A stretch of 64,000 nt of DNA from Crossiella sp. SN42 (GCF_023897065.1 NZ_JAMHIV010000043.1:28746-92745), one strand, 5' to 3'; numbered from the stretch's first letter, positions 9,353 to 17,887 are shown. Translations and numbers: made by a program. The notes: generated from the sequence alone by a model not told the origin.

Positions 9353-9637
9353 CGGCTCGACAGCCGCTACGCGCACGTGGAACCCGAGGACCGGACGCAG
9401 CAGCTGCCCTCGTACTACCTGCGGAACAACGTGTACGTGACCACCAGCGGTGTCATGTCGCACGCCGCGCTGCTGGGCGCCACCCACGCCGTCGGGATCG
9501 ACCGGGTGCTGTTCTCGATCGACTACCCGTTCGAGTCGAGTGCCGAGGCGGTCGAGTTCCTCCGTACCGCGCCCTACTGCCCGGCCGACCTGGAGCGCAT
9601 CGCCCACGGCAACGCGGAACGCGTCCTGGGGCTGTGA
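9353..9637 (+). pseudogene. C-terminal fragment of an amidohydrolase (dihydroxybenzoate/resorcylate decarboxylase-like)
   Basis: About 95 residues remain, beginning in RLDSRYAHVEPED and including a GVMSHAALLGA segment and the conserved FSIDYPFES motif, where the aspartate of the amidohydrolase-2 family binds metal, then GNAERVLGL and a stop. The N-terminal two thirds of the barrel are missing, so the protein cannot be active. The break at about 9352 coincides with the end of a fragment read from the other strand, which suggests an insertion or deletion joined the two. Confidence 0.72.
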
Positions 9638-10072
9638 ACATCCGTCCCCTGTCCACAGAGGAGAGTGAGAGACGTGCGTTCGACCGGGTGACCTGGGCGC
9701 TGGGACTGTCGGTGGCGCACTATTCCCTTCTCATTTCCATTCACCACCATCCCGGCTTGACCGCGGTCATCCTGGCGTGGGTTCTCCGATAGTGACGGAG
9801 CCGTCATAGCGGCCACACCTCCTTGTTCCGGGAACAGGACGGGCAGGCAGGTAACGCAACAGCGCGCTGCTGGTTGCCGAAGCCACTATTGGTGATGGAT
9901 GAGCGAACCGTTCGTCTCGACTGGTCAGCGGGAGAGGGTGTTGTTCAGGCAAACTCCGGCCTTTTCGGGACCGGTGTCGAGTACGCCCTCACTGCCGATA
10001 AGGACAGCTTTGCAGCGGCGGTGGGGGAGTTGCCGTGGTGGCACGAGGGCCGGGCCAGGTGGCCAGCGCCGC
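9638..10072. other. 435-bp stretch; possible 52-codon ORF and a 13-bp palindrome
   Basis: A short frame from a GTG at 9634 to a stop at 9792 overlaps the amidohydrolase stop and ends in a hydrophobic segment; it is too short and unfamiliar to call. A perfect palindrome, TGTTCC-G-GGAACA, lies at 9824-9836 with no gene start near enough to explain it. Confidence 0.35.
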
Positions 10073-11608
10073 TCAGCCTGTCCCGGCGGTGGGCGACAGG
10101 CGAAGCACGCTGCCCTCGCCGTTGGCGGACAGGTAGAGGGAGCCGTCCGGGCCGGTGGCGAGGCCCGCGAACTGCCGCGGCACGCCGGGCATCCCGTGGG
10201 TGAACAACTCGGGGGTGGTCGTCCGCGGCGAGCCGACGGCGAGGTCGTCGGCCTCAATCCTGCGCTCGCCGGTGTCGAGGCGGACGGCCAGCAGCCGTCG
10301 TCGTCCGGCCTCCACGATGAACAGCTCGTCGCCGCGGACGGCCACCCCCTGTGGGGCGACCAGACCGTCCACAACGGACACCGATGGCCCGCCGTCGAGG
10401 CGGTACACCGCACCGCGCCGCTCATCGCTGACGTAGCAGCGTTGTCCCGCGTCGAACGCCACGTCCAGCGGTTCGTCGAAGCCGTCGGCCACCACGGTGA
10501 CCCTGTCGTCGGCGTCGATCGCGACAACGCGGCCGGCGCCCGCCTCGGCGACCACGAGCGTGCCATCGCCGCGCACCGCGATGCCCGTGGGCCGGGCCAG
10601 TCCGGTGGCCCGCACCCGCGTGGTCCGCCGCGCCGGGTCGTGCGTGCGGACGTCGCCGTACTGCGAGGTGACGTGCAGCAACCCGCGGTCGGCGGCGATG
10701 CCGTGGGTGAAGATCAGCAGCTCGTGCGTGACCACCTCGGGGTCCGCCGGGATCGCCACGCGGTAGTGATCCCCCGCGTAGACCGTGCCGCCGGCGTCGA
10801 CGGCCACCCCGTGCGGGCCGACGAGGCCCCGCGGCACGACCTCGCGCGTCCGGCCGTCCGGGTGCACCTCCGTGATGCCGCCCGAGGCGAAGCTGGAGAC
10901 GTACATGCGGTTCTCGCCGTCGAACGCGGCATTGTCCAGGCCTGCCACGCCGGTGGTGACGATGCGCCGTTCCCCGCTGCCGAACAGGTCAACGCGCGTC
11001 ACGATCCCGGCCGCGCCGCGGGAGAGGACCACCAGGACGCCGCCGCGGTCGAAGCGCACCGCGACCGGCTCGTGCACCTCCGCGGCGACCAGCTCAGGCG
11101 GGCCGCCATCCGGCGAGATCCGGAAGACCTCACCGGTGAGCATGTGCGGGTAGTACAGGCACCCGTCCGGTCCGAGCTGCATGGCGTTGCCCATTGCCAG
11201 GCCGTCGGCGAGCACCACCGGGTCACCGCCGGTGGGGAACAGCTCGACCAAACGGCCGCCAACGCGCATCTCGTTGACGAACAGGCGTTCGCCGACACAG
11301 GCGATGCCGTTGGGCACCAGCACCGCATCGGACACCAGGGTGCAGACGCCGCGCGGGTCGCGCCGCCACACCCGGCCGGGCACGAGGTCGGTGACGTACA
11401 TCGAGCCGTCCACACCGAAGGCGAGGTCGTCGGGCGACTGGAGCGGGCCGTCCGCCGGTGTCACCACCTCGACCTCACCCGAGGCGAGGTCCACGGCGCT
11501 GATCCGCCCGGCCAGGAACTCCGCGACGTGGAGCCGCCCGTCGGGGCCGAACGCGATGCCGTTGGAGCCGCGCAGCGGGCTGGGCCGGTTGCGACGCCGA
11601 TGGCTCAT
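10073..11608 (-). CDS. NHL/SMP-30-like beta-propeller protein
   Basis: The predicted protein has 511 residues. The start at 11608 overlaps the upstream monooxygenase stop (ATGA). The protein is made of repeated blades of the form GIAxxxDGxLxVAE (SNGIAFGPDGRLHVAE, PDDLAFGVDGSMYVTD, ATGPDGSLYLSA), the pattern of NHL and SMP-30/gluconolactonase propellers. No signal peptide is seen. SMP-30-like proteins are often lactonases, and a lactonase after a Baeyer-Villiger enzyme would make chemical sense because the product of that enzyme is a lactone or ester. That link is inference; the calcium-binding residues cannot be assigned confidently. Confidence 0.8.
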   Translation of the reverse strand: MSHRRRNRPSPLRGSNGIAFGPDGRLHVAEFLAGRISAVDLASGEVEVVTPADGPLQSPDDLAFGVDGSMYVTDLVPGRVWRRDPRGVCTLVSDAVLVPNGIACVGERLFVNEMRVGGRLVELFPTGGDPVVLADGLAMGNAMQLGPDGCLYYPHMLTGEVFRISPDGGPPELVAAEVHEPVAVRFDRGGVLVVLSRGAAGIVTRVDLFGSGERRIVTTGVAGLDNAAFDGENRMYVSSFASGGITEVHPDGRTREVVPRGLVGPHGVAVDAGGTVYAGDHYRVAIPADPEVVTHELLIFTHGIAADRGLLHVTSQYGDVRTHDPARRTTRVRATGLARPTGIAVRGDGTLVVAEAGAGRVVAIDADDRVTVVADGFDEPLDVAFDAGQRCYVSDERRGAVYRLDGGPSVSVVDGLVAPQGVAVRGDELFIVEAGRRRLLAVRLDTGERRIEADDLAVGSPRTTTPELFTHGMPGVPRQFAGLATGPDGSLYLSANGEGSVLRLSPTAGTG

Positions 11609-13428
11609 CCGGCACCGACCAGAACCTCGTCCAGACCGCCGTTCTCGCGCCAGTGCCGCAGCAGGTCGTGGAACGCGACAGCCCCGCCGCCGAAGGTCTC
11701 GCCGCGCTCGCGGGGCTTGCCCTCGTTGTTGTAGTAGCCAGGCGTGCATTCGGCCTGGAACCGGTGCAGGTCCGGCGCGGTCTCGCGGATGGTGGCGATC
11801 CAGGCGTCCTCGGCCGCCGTGCTCGGCTCGACCCGGTGGGCGCCGCGCTTGCGGGCAGCCGCGACGACCTCGGCGATGTGGCCGGCCTGCTCGTCCAGGA
11901 CGTGCACGAAGTTCACCGAGGGGGCGTTCTGCAGCGCCCCCAGGTGGAACAGGTTGGGGAAGCCGTGGCTGTAGAAGCCGTGCAGCGTCCGGGGTCCGCT
12001 GCGCCAGTGCTCCAGCAGCGTGTTGCCACCGCGCCCGTGCACCGGCAACCGGCCGGTCAGCACGTCCGACATGCCGACCTGGAAACCGGTCGCGAAGATG
12101 ATGCAGTCCACCTCGTACTCGCCGTCGCCGACCACGAGGGAACGCTCCGTGACGCGCCCGACGCCGCCGTGGTCGGCGGTGTCGACCAGGGTGACGTTGG
12201 GGCGATTGAAGGTCTGCAGGTACTCGTCGCTGAACGTGGGCCGCTTGCACAGGTAGCGGTACCACGGCTTGAGCAGCTCGGCGGTGGCCGGGTCTCCGAC
12301 GATGGCGTCCACGCGGGCGCGGATCTCGTTCATCTTCTGGAAGTCGGCGATCTCCTCGACGTACTCCCGTTCCGCGGGTGACAGGGAGTCGTGCACCTCG
12401 CCGGGCGTCAGCTTCCGCAGCAGGCCGGCGCTGTCAGTCCAGCCGTCGTCCACCAGGTCCTCCTCGACCCGGCCGCCGCTGACGATGGTGAGGAAGTTCT
12501 CCCGGCGGCGGCGCTGCCAGCCGGGGGTCAGCGAGGCGGCCCAGTCCGGGTCGGTGCGCCGGTTGCCTCGAATGTCCACAGAGGACGGTGTGCGCTGGAA
12601 GACGTACAGGTGCCGCGCGTCGCGGCCCAGGTGCGGCACGACCTGGATGGCGGTCGCCCCGGTGCCGATGAGGGCGACGCGCTTGTCGGCGAGGTTGCCG
12701 AGGTTGCCGTTCGCGTCGCCGCCGGTGTAGCCGTAGTCCCAGCGGCTGGTGTGGAACGTGTGGCCCCGGAAGGTGTCGATACCGGGGATGCCGGGGAGCT
12801 TGGCCCGGTCGAGAGTCGCGTTGGACACCACCACGTACTGGGCCCGCATCCGGTCACCGCGGTTGGTGGACACGATCCACTCGGCCGCGTCCTCGTCCCA
12901 CCGCAGCTCGGTGACCGCGGTCTGGAAGCAGGCGTCGCGGTAGAGGTCGAAGTGCCGGCCGATGGCGCGGGCGTGCTGGCGGATCTCCTCGCCCGGCGCG
13001 TACTTCCAGCGTGGGACGTAGCCGAGCTCCTCGAGCAGCGGCAGGTAGATGTAGGACTCGATGTCGCAGTGGATGCCCGGGTAGCGGTTCCAGTACCACG
13101 TGCCGCCGAAGTCCCCGGCTTTCTCGATCACCCGGATGCCGTCGACGCCCGCCTGGCGCAGCCGCGCGGCGGCGAGCAGGCCGCCGAACCCGCCGCCGAG
13201 GACGACCGCCTCGACCCGGTCGTGCAACGGTTCCCGGGTGAAGCCGGGGTCGGCGTAGGGGTCCTCGGCGTAGTAGCCGAACTCGCCCTCGGCCGGCCGG
13301 TACTGCGCGTTGCCGTCGGGGCGGATGCGGCGGTCCCGCTCGGCCCGGTACCTGGCGCGCAGGGCGTGCGGGTCGAAGCCCAGGTCGTCCGGGACCGGAA
13401 GATTCCCGGCGTTGCCGGAGGTGGACAT
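11605..13428 (-). CDS. Baeyer-Villiger-type flavin monooxygenase
   Basis: The 607-residue protein shows an FAD Rossmann motif (GGGFGG, residues 78-83), a second NADPH Rossmann motif (GTGATA) and the Baeyer-Villiger fingerprint FxGxxxHxxxW, seen here as FRGHTFHTSRWDY. These enzymes insert oxygen next to a ketone to give an ester or lactone. It lies between an SDR dehydrogenase upstream (108-bp gap) and a propeller protein downstream (ATGA overlap). The trio could oxidise an alcohol to a ketone, then to a lactone, and hydrolyse the lactone. The length fits the cyclohexanone/phenylacetone monooxygenase group. Confidence 0.9.
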   Translation of the reverse strand: MSTSGNAGNLPVPDDLGFDPHALRARYRAERDRRIRPDGNAQYRPAEGEFGYYAEDPYADPGFTREPLHDRVEAVVLGGGFGGLLAAARLRQAGVDGIRVIEKAGDFGGTWYWNRYPGIHCDIESYIYLPLLEELGYVPRWKYAPGEEIRQHARAIGRHFDLYRDACFQTAVTELRWDEDAAEWIVSTNRGDRMRAQYVVVSNATLDRAKLPGIPGIDTFRGHTFHTSRWDYGYTGGDANGNLGNLADKRVALIGTGATAIQVVPHLGRDARHLYVFQRTPSSVDIRGNRRTDPDWAASLTPGWQRRRRENFLTIVSGGRVEEDLVDDGWTDSAGLLRKLTPGEVHDSLSPAEREYVEEIADFQKMNEIRARVDAIVGDPATAELLKPWYRYLCKRPTFSDEYLQTFNRPNVTLVDTADHGGVGRVTERSLVVGDGEYEVDCIIFATGFQVGMSDVLTGRLPVHGRGGNTLLEHWRSGPRTLHGFYSHGFPNLFHLGALQNAPSVNFVHVLDEQAGHIAEVVAAARKRGAHRVEPSTAAEDAWIATIRETAPDLHRFQAECTPGYYNNEGKPRERGETFGGGAVAFHDLLRHWRENGGLDEVLVGAG

Positions 13429-13536
13429 GCGATGCCCTTTCTGCTGTGTGTCGGCATCAGAAGGAACTGCCGGTGGAAATCGCTTTCCGCGCGCCGGACC
13501 GGGCGGGCGGCCGAGCCACGCGGCGGCCCGTCGCGC

Positions 13537-14301
13537 TCAGACCGCGGCCCAGCCGTTGTCGACGGGAAGGACGACGCCGTTGATGTTCGCCGCGGCGTCG
13601 GAGGCGAGGAAGACGATGGCGGCGGCCTGCTCGTCGGCCTCGGCGAGGCGGCCGACGTTGTGCAGATACCCGGCGAGGACCCGCGGGCCGTGCCCGGCGG
13701 GGTCGGCGTCGACGACGATGCCGGTCCTGGTGCCGCCGGGGGCGATGGCGTTGGCGCGGACACCGGCGTTGCGGTACATGACCGCGACGGAGCGGGTGAG
13801 CCCGACCAGCCCGTGCTTGGACGCGGTGTACGCGGCTCCGGCGGCGCTGCCGCGCAGGCCCGCCTCGGAGGCGGTGTTGACGATCGCGCCCTTGCCCTTG
13901 GCCAGCATGTGCGGCAGCGCGGCGCGAGTGAGCAGGAACGGCGCGGTGAGGTTGACGCGGAGGACACGTTCCCATTCGGCTGCGGAGACATCCGCCGCGG
14001 CGGACATCGTGTCCATGATCCCGGCGTTGTTCACCAGGACGTCCAGGCCGCCGAAGGTGGTCACCGCGGTCGCGACCACCTCGTCGACCACGGCCTGCTC
14101 ACCCAGGTCGCCGGTCACCGCGACCGCGGTGGCCCCGGTTGCCTTGATCTCCGCGACGACGGCCTTGGCGGCATCGCCGTTGATGTCGGCCACCACCACG
14201 TGCGCGCCCTCGCCGGCGAAACGGAGGGCGGCGGCCCGCCCGATCCCCGAGCCGGCGCCGGTGACGATGACGCTGCTGCCGGCCAGACCACTGTTGCCCA
14301 T
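13537..14301 (-). CDS. Short-chain dehydrogenase/reductase
   Basis: The 254-residue protein has the classical SDR signature: the TGAGSGIG cofactor motif (residues 14-21), NNAG, the active-site YTASK and the catalytic serine region. It probably interconverts an alcohol and a ketone with NAD(P). It is first in a minus-strand operon with a Baeyer-Villiger monooxygenase and a beta-propeller protein, and is divergent from a TetR regulator with an inverted repeat between. It is therefore probably repressed by that regulator until substrate is present. Confidence 0.9.
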   Translation of the reverse strand: MGNSGLAGSSVIVTGAGSGIGRAAALRFAGEGAHVVVADINGDAAKAVVAEIKATGATAVAVTGDLGEQAVVDEVVATAVTTFGGLDVLVNNAGIMDTMSAAADVSAAEWERVLRVNLTAPFLLTRAALPHMLAKGKGAIVNTASEAGLRGSAAGAAYTASKHGLVGLTRSVAVMYRNAGVRANAIAPGGTRTGIVVDADPAGHGPRVLAGYLHNVGRLAEADEQAAAIVFLASDAAANINGVVLPVDNGWAAV

Positions 14302-14337
14302 GTGTGTCTCCTCGTGTGACGTGAGCCGAGCCTACCT

Positions 14338-14382
14338 ACTTTTTGGCACGCTCTGCCAGTAAGGCGGTGAGTGACAAAAAGT
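14338..14382. promoter_or_regulatory. Inverted repeat between SDR operon and tetR (probable TetR operator)
   Basis: ACTTTTTGGCAC at 14338-14349 and GTGACAAAAAGT at 14371-14382 are inverted copies with 11 of 12 bases matching. Their centres are 33 bp apart, about three helical turns. The arms are strikingly A/T-rich for this genome. The position between divergent starts fits a TetR-family operator that controls both genes. Confidence 0.68.
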
Positions 14383-14426
14383 GGTACCGTCCCCGGACGT
14401 CCCGCGTGCCACGCCAGGGAGGGGAC

Positions 14427-15053
14427 ATGTCGCACGAGCAGAAGCGGACCGGACGCCCGCCCCTGACCGAGCGGCGCAAGGCCGAGACCCGGCTGGAGGT
14501 CGCCCGTGCGGCGGTCCGCCTTTTCCTCGCCAACGGCGTGGCCGGCACCTCCGCCGACGAGATCGCCGAGGCGGCAGGCATTTCCTCCCGCACGCTGTGG
14601 CGGTACTTCCCGACCAAGGACAGATGCGTCCTGCCTCTACTGACCGGCGGAATCGAGCTCACCGCGCAGTGTCTGCGGTCCTGGCGCGGCGACCAGGGCG
14701 TGGCCGAACTCCTCGAGGTGATGCGGCAGCGCGCCGACGGGTTCGTCAGCGACCGCACGTCGCTGCTGAACCTGGTGCGCCTGACCAGGATCGAGCCCGG
14801 GCTGCGCGCGGTGTGGCTGGAGGCGCACCGGGAGGCCGAGCCGGTGTTCGCCGAGGCGCTCGCCCAGCGCGCTGGGCTGCCCTGCCCCGACCTGGCCACC
14901 ACCGTGCACGCTGCGATGATCAATGCCGCGCTGCGGGCGGCCGTGGAGCATCACGCGTTCAACACCGACCCCGCCGATGGCGAGCAGGCGGGTCGCCTGG
15001 AGGCGGCGGTCAGCCAGGCCCTGCAGGTGGCCGCCCGAGGTTTCTCGTCCTGA
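14427..15053 (+). CDS. TetR-family regulator
   Basis: The predicted protein has 208 residues. The start at 14427 follows a GGGAGGGG site and gives the usual short basic tail (EQKRTGRPPL) before the helix-turn-helix. That domain covers residues about 15-65 and includes TSADEIAEAAGISSRTLWRYFP, a typical TetR recognition region. The C-terminal ligand-binding part (residues 80-205) is helical and not assignable to a ligand class. It is divergent from the SDR/monooxygenase operon, which it probably represses by binding the repeat at 14338-14382. Confidence 0.88.
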   Translation: MSHEQKRTGRPPLTERRKAETRLEVARAAVRLFLANGVAGTSADEIAEAAGISSRTLWRYFPTKDRCVLPLLTGGIELTAQCLRSWRGDQGVAELLEVMRQRADGFVSDRTSLLNLVRLTRIEPGLRAVWLEAHREAEPVFAEALAQRAGLPCPDLATTVHAAMINAALRAAVEHHAFNTDPADGEQAGRLEAAVSQALQVAARGFSS

Positions 15054-15383
15054 ATCCATGTCCGTTCGACCGGAATTGCCGAACGCGCCGAAACGCGTGA
15101 TCCGGGGACCGGTGCGCACGTCCGTGTTGTTGTTGGGTGGGTGCTGGCCGGACCGGAGCGGGTCACTCCGGAACTTCTCCTGCTGCGCGGGCCATCACGG
15201 ACAACATCCGGCACGCCGCCGCGCGGTTCGATGAGGCCGCCGTGGATGACGTGATGCTCCGCGGCTACGCGAGCGCGGCGGTTGTCGTGACCCACGACCC
15301 CGGCGGGCTTCCGCCGGACTGTGCGGTGTGGACACTCCGGAATGGGCAGTCGCATGAGGAGAACGGGGCCGGTGGGCTTGCTC
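15054..15383. other. 330-bp stretch without an intact gene
   Basis: The + strand around 15190-15300 reads a protein-like peptide (ITDNIRHAAARFDEAAVDD) with no start or complete domain, probably the stump of another gene. No regulatory signal was recognised. Confidence 0.35.
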
Positions 15384-15600
15384 TCACGGGAGGAGGCTGT
15401 TGAGGTACCTCTCCACGGCGGAGTACCCGTCCGGGCCGAGGTCGTTCCCGTCGCTGGGGTCGCTGGGACTGCGGCCGTTCGCCCGCTCCCCACGTGTCCG
15501 GCATGCCGTCGCGGTCGGTGGCGGCCGGAGTTCGGCCGCCGGTCAGGCTGCTGAACCCGCCGACGGCGGCCGGATCGGTGATGATCGCACTGGTCCGTCG
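15384..15600 (-). pseudogene. C-terminal fragment of a secreted pectate lyase-like protein
   Basis: On the minus strand the peptide TDRDGMPDTW and, after a one-base shift, SDPSDGNDLGPDGYSAVE-RYLN recreate the C-terminal calcium-binding tail (DxDGMPDxWE ... DGYxxxExYLN) found in actinobacterial pectate lyases. A preceding peptide, SAIITDPAAVGGFSSL, also fits. The catalytic domain is gone and the remaining part is frameshifted. Confidence 0.55.
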
Positions 15601-15644
15601 GCCGTCCTTCGGGCGGGTTGCCGGGGGCTGGGGTGAGAATGGGC

Positions 15645-15675
15645 TTGAGTTTCCACCTGCTGGAAGGTTCAGGCT
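15645..15675 (+). promoter_or_regulatory. MerR-type autoregulated promoter
   Basis: TTGAGT (-35-like, 15645-15650) and CAGGCT (-10-like, 15670-15675) are separated by 19 bp, the long spacer typical of MerR-controlled promoters. The spacer contains the imperfect dyad TTTCCA...TGGAAg centred near 15657. The GTG start of merR is only 8 bp after the -10, so the transcript is probably leaderless. Confidence 0.6.
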
Positions 15676-15682
15676 TCTCCTC

Positions 15683-16117
15683 GTGAACGACGACGACGAG
15701 CTGTTCACCATCGGACAGCTCTCCCGCAGCACCGGTCTGTCGACCAGGACCATCCGGTTCTGGTCCGACAGCGGCCTCCTCCCGCCCACTACCAGGTCCT
15801 ATGGGGGTTACCGGCTCTACGACGCGGCCGCGGTTGGTCGGCTTGAGCTGGTGCGCACCCTGCGTGAGCTGGGGATGGACCTGGACACGGTGGCCAAGGT
15901 GCTGGCCGAGCAGGTCACGGTGACCGATGTGGCGCGGACGCATGTGACCGCGCTGGATGCCGAGATCCGCACCTTGCGGGTGCGGCGGGCGGTGCTGCGG
16001 GCGGTCGTTCGACGTGGCGGAACTACCGAGGAGATGAAACTCGTCTCCTCGCGAAAGGCGCTGAACAGCGCAAACTCGTGTTCGGGTGGGCCGTCGGGCC
16101 GTCCTCGGGCCGCCTGA
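15683..16117 (+). pseudogene. merR-family regulator gene truncated at the integration junction
   Basis: The GTG at 15683 lies directly after a MerR-type promoter. The first 110 or so residues are a good MerR domain: FTIGQLSRSTGLSTRTIRFW recognition helices, GYRLYD wing, and a coiled coil ending in RRGGTTEEMKL. In related actinobacterial regulators that sequence continues for a further 100 or more residues. Here it changes abruptly to an unrelated 29-residue tail and stops 11 bp before the convergent integrase stop. The simplest reading is that integration, or a later deletion, removed the effector domain. DNA binding may survive, so a short active protein (144 residues) is possible. Confidence 0.68.
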
Positions 16118-16128
16118 GGCAAGGTAGA

Positions 16129-17394
16129 TCAGCTCGCGAGGAGCAGGCCGGCTGACGTCGGCCCGCTGCGTGGTGGGAACAACGCGTTGGCCGCGAGCCG
16201 AGCGCGCCGGAAACTCGACGGCATCAGGTGCACGTAGGTGCGCAGGGTGAAGGCCTCTGAGGAATGTCCGAGGTACGCCGCCAGCTCCTTGATGCTCACC
16301 CCTTGCGCGAGCATGTGCGAGGCGAAGAGGTGCCTCAGCGCGTGCATCCCGTCGAGTTTGCGTTCATAGGCCAAGTCACCGATGACGAAGGCGGCCAGCC
16401 ATCGGTTCCGACGAAAGTGCGTCGGCAACCAGGGGCCACCGCTTGGCGTCGTCATGAGGAGGTTGGCGGTCTCGGTTTCCCGTCCATCCCGTTCGTCCCA
16501 CGGCAGCGTCACCGGCACGGGTGGGTAGAGCTCCACGTGGTGATCCAGGTTCTCCAGGACACCTTCGCCGAGCGGAATGGTCCGGATCTTATGCCCCTTG
16601 GGCAGCTTGAATCGCAAGGCACCCTTGAGGTAGACGAGCTGACGCCGGCAGACGTAGACCATCTTCTTGCGATCGACGTCGTCCATGGAGAAGGCGAAGA
16701 TCTCACCCTGTCGCAGACCAAGGCCCGCGCCGATCGGGACGCAGATCCGCTCGCGCTCAGGCAAACCCTCGGTGATGCGGTGAAGCTTGCTGGTAGCCCA
16801 CGGGGCAATGCGGTTCCCGACCGGCTTGGGTCTTGAGATGGAGCGGTTGTCGAACGGGTTCCGGTGGATCTTCTCATCGATGACAGCCGCGTCCATCATG
16901 GACGACGCGAGCGTCCAGATCTGGGCCTGGAAGTTGACTGACACGCCGCCCGGCCGGTTCAGCCAGGCTCGCCACTCCCGGATCAGGTCAGCGCCGATCT
17001 GATCGAGGTTGTAGTCGCCGAGGAAGGGAAATATGTGGTTCTTGAAGATGTTGTTGAACGCCACCTGGCTCGACTCGACCTGGGACAGGCCCTTGAGGTA
17101 CGTCAGACCGTAAGCGCGCACCTTGATACTGCCGGAGTCTGGCGGCCTGTACTTGCCCCTGAGTAGATCATTTTCTATTTTGATCTTGAACTCGTTGGCC
17201 ATGCTCAACTGCTTGTCGGGGAAGCTCCTCGAACAGTCCTTACCCTGGGGATCCTTGTAGCGGACCCGGTATCGATCGCCCTTGCCATGCCGTTCGGTCT
17301 TCTCCCGCAACGGTTTCCCGTTCGAGCCGAATACGGCCTGGTCGGTCTTCGGGTCCTTCTTGTCCCGCCACCAGCGGTCCTGAACGTGTGCCAC
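16129..17394 (-). CDS. int: Tyrosine site-specific integrase
   Basis: The predicted protein has 421 residues. The GTG at 17394 is preferred because AGGA lies 6 bp before it; the GTG at 17400 is possible. The N-terminal part carries a basic arm-type binding domain (KGDRYRVRYKDP) and a core-binding domain. The catalytic domain shows the first arginine in GLGLRQGE, HALRHLFASHML with the H-x-x-R box, LGHSSEAFT and the nucleophile tyrosine in RTYVHL. It should integrate and, with Xis, excise the element. It lies at the element's edge, 11 bp from the truncated merR, as expected for int next to an attachment site. Confidence 0.93.
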   Translation of the reverse strand: MAHVQDRWWRDKKDPKTDQAVFGSNGKPLREKTERHGKGDRYRVRYKDPQGKDCSRSFPDKQLSMANEFKIKIENDLLRGKYRPPDSGSIKVRAYGLTYLKGLSQVESSQVAFNNIFKNHIFPFLGDYNLDQIGADLIREWRAWLNRPGGVSVNFQAQIWTLASSMMDAAVIDEKIHRNPFDNRSISRPKPVGNRIAPWATSKLHRITEGLPERERICVPIGAGLGLRQGEIFAFSMDDVDRKKMVYVCRRQLVYLKGALRFKLPKGHKIRTIPLGEGVLENLDHHVELYPPVPVTLPWDERDGRETETANLLMTTPSGGPWLPTHFRRNRWLAAFVIGDLAYERKLDGMHALRHLFASHMLAQGVSIKELAAYLGHSSEAFTLRTYVHLMPSSFRRARLAANALFPPRSGPTSAGLLLAS

Positions 17395-17428
17395 AGTCAC
17401 TCCTGCCTGAGCGCCCCGACGCTTCGAG

Positions 17429-17644
17429 CTACCGGTCCCTGTTCTCGGGACAGGCATGGGAGTCGATCGCGGCCAGCCACGCCCGGATATCCTCCGGGGC
17501 GTAGCGGACGTGCTTGCCGATCTTCCGCCAGGCCGGTCCCTTCTGCTTGCTGCGCCAGCACCGGAGGGTCTTCTCTGGAACCTTCAGGAACTCAGCGAGT
17601 TCGTCTGGTGTCCACAGTGGATCCTGTGATCGGTTGTCAACCAT
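17429..17644 (-). CDS. xis: Excisionase / AlpA-like HTH protein
   Basis: A 71-residue protein with a winged MerR-like HTH: LWTPDELAEFLKVPEKTLRCW followed by GPAWRKIGKHVRYAPEDIRAWL, the standard pattern of excisionases of actinomycete integrative elements. The start at 17644 gives the N-terminus MVDNRSQDP. The stop lies 34 bp before the integrase start, so both are probably cotranscribed. Such proteins bend DNA at the attachment site and switch the integrase to excision. A copy of the element-wide 11-base motif lies upstream at 17766-17776 and points toward this gene. Confidence 0.88.
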   Translation of the reverse strand: MVDNRSQDPLWTPDELAEFLKVPEKTLRCWRSKQKGPAWRKIGKHVRYAPEDIRAWLAAIDSHACPENRDR

Positions 17645-17765
17645 CGCGGAGACTCCAGTGCTGTCAGGCTGAGCATGCGACCCGGCATGAAGTAAGCCCG
17701 GCCACACCCCCCGCAAAGGGCGGCGCCTGCCGGGCGGTGGGCGGTGTCCGCTGCGGCTGCCCGGA

Positions 17766-17776
17766 CAGATAACGCG
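17766..17776 (-). promoter_or_regulatory. Element motif, copy 1 (toward xis-int)
   Basis: CAGATAACGCG on the + strand, read toward xis as CGCGTTATCTG, differs by one base from the most common form. It is 121 bp upstream of the xis start and faces copy 2 across the xis/crp intergenic region. Confidence 0.45.
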
Positions 17777-17876
17777 GACGGGGTGGCGTGGTCGGCGTAG
17801 TGCGGAGCAAGTCGTGGTGGAGCTTTCGGCCGCGCCGAGGCATCGACAGGTTGTGCCGCGCCAACTGGTGGCGATC

Positions 17877-17887
17877 CGTGTTACCTG
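17877..17887 (+). promoter_or_regulatory. Element motif, copy 2 (toward crp)
   Basis: CGTGTTACCTG, one base different from the common form, reads toward the Crp/Fnr gene 200 bp downstream. The 442-bp interval 17645-18086 otherwise contains no gene I can support. Confidence 0.4.

Noticed and set aside
9848..9858. CAGGTAACGCA, one base from the element motif
   Set aside because: It lies outside the element with no gene start downstream of it on the minus strand. One such near match is expected by chance in a window this size.
9899..11734. A 611-codon open frame on the + strand
   Set aside because: It is antisense to the NHL propeller gene, with no family motif and no ribosome site.
10073..12265. 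A 730-codon minus-strand frame that would fuse the propeller to upstream sequence
   Set aside because: The part before 11608 overlaps the Baeyer-Villiger gene in another frame and is meaningless; the ATG at 11608 overlaps that gene's stop as normal coupling.
12391..14319. A 642-codon open frame on the + strand
   Set aside because: It is antisense to the monooxygenase and SDR genes; no protein resemblance.
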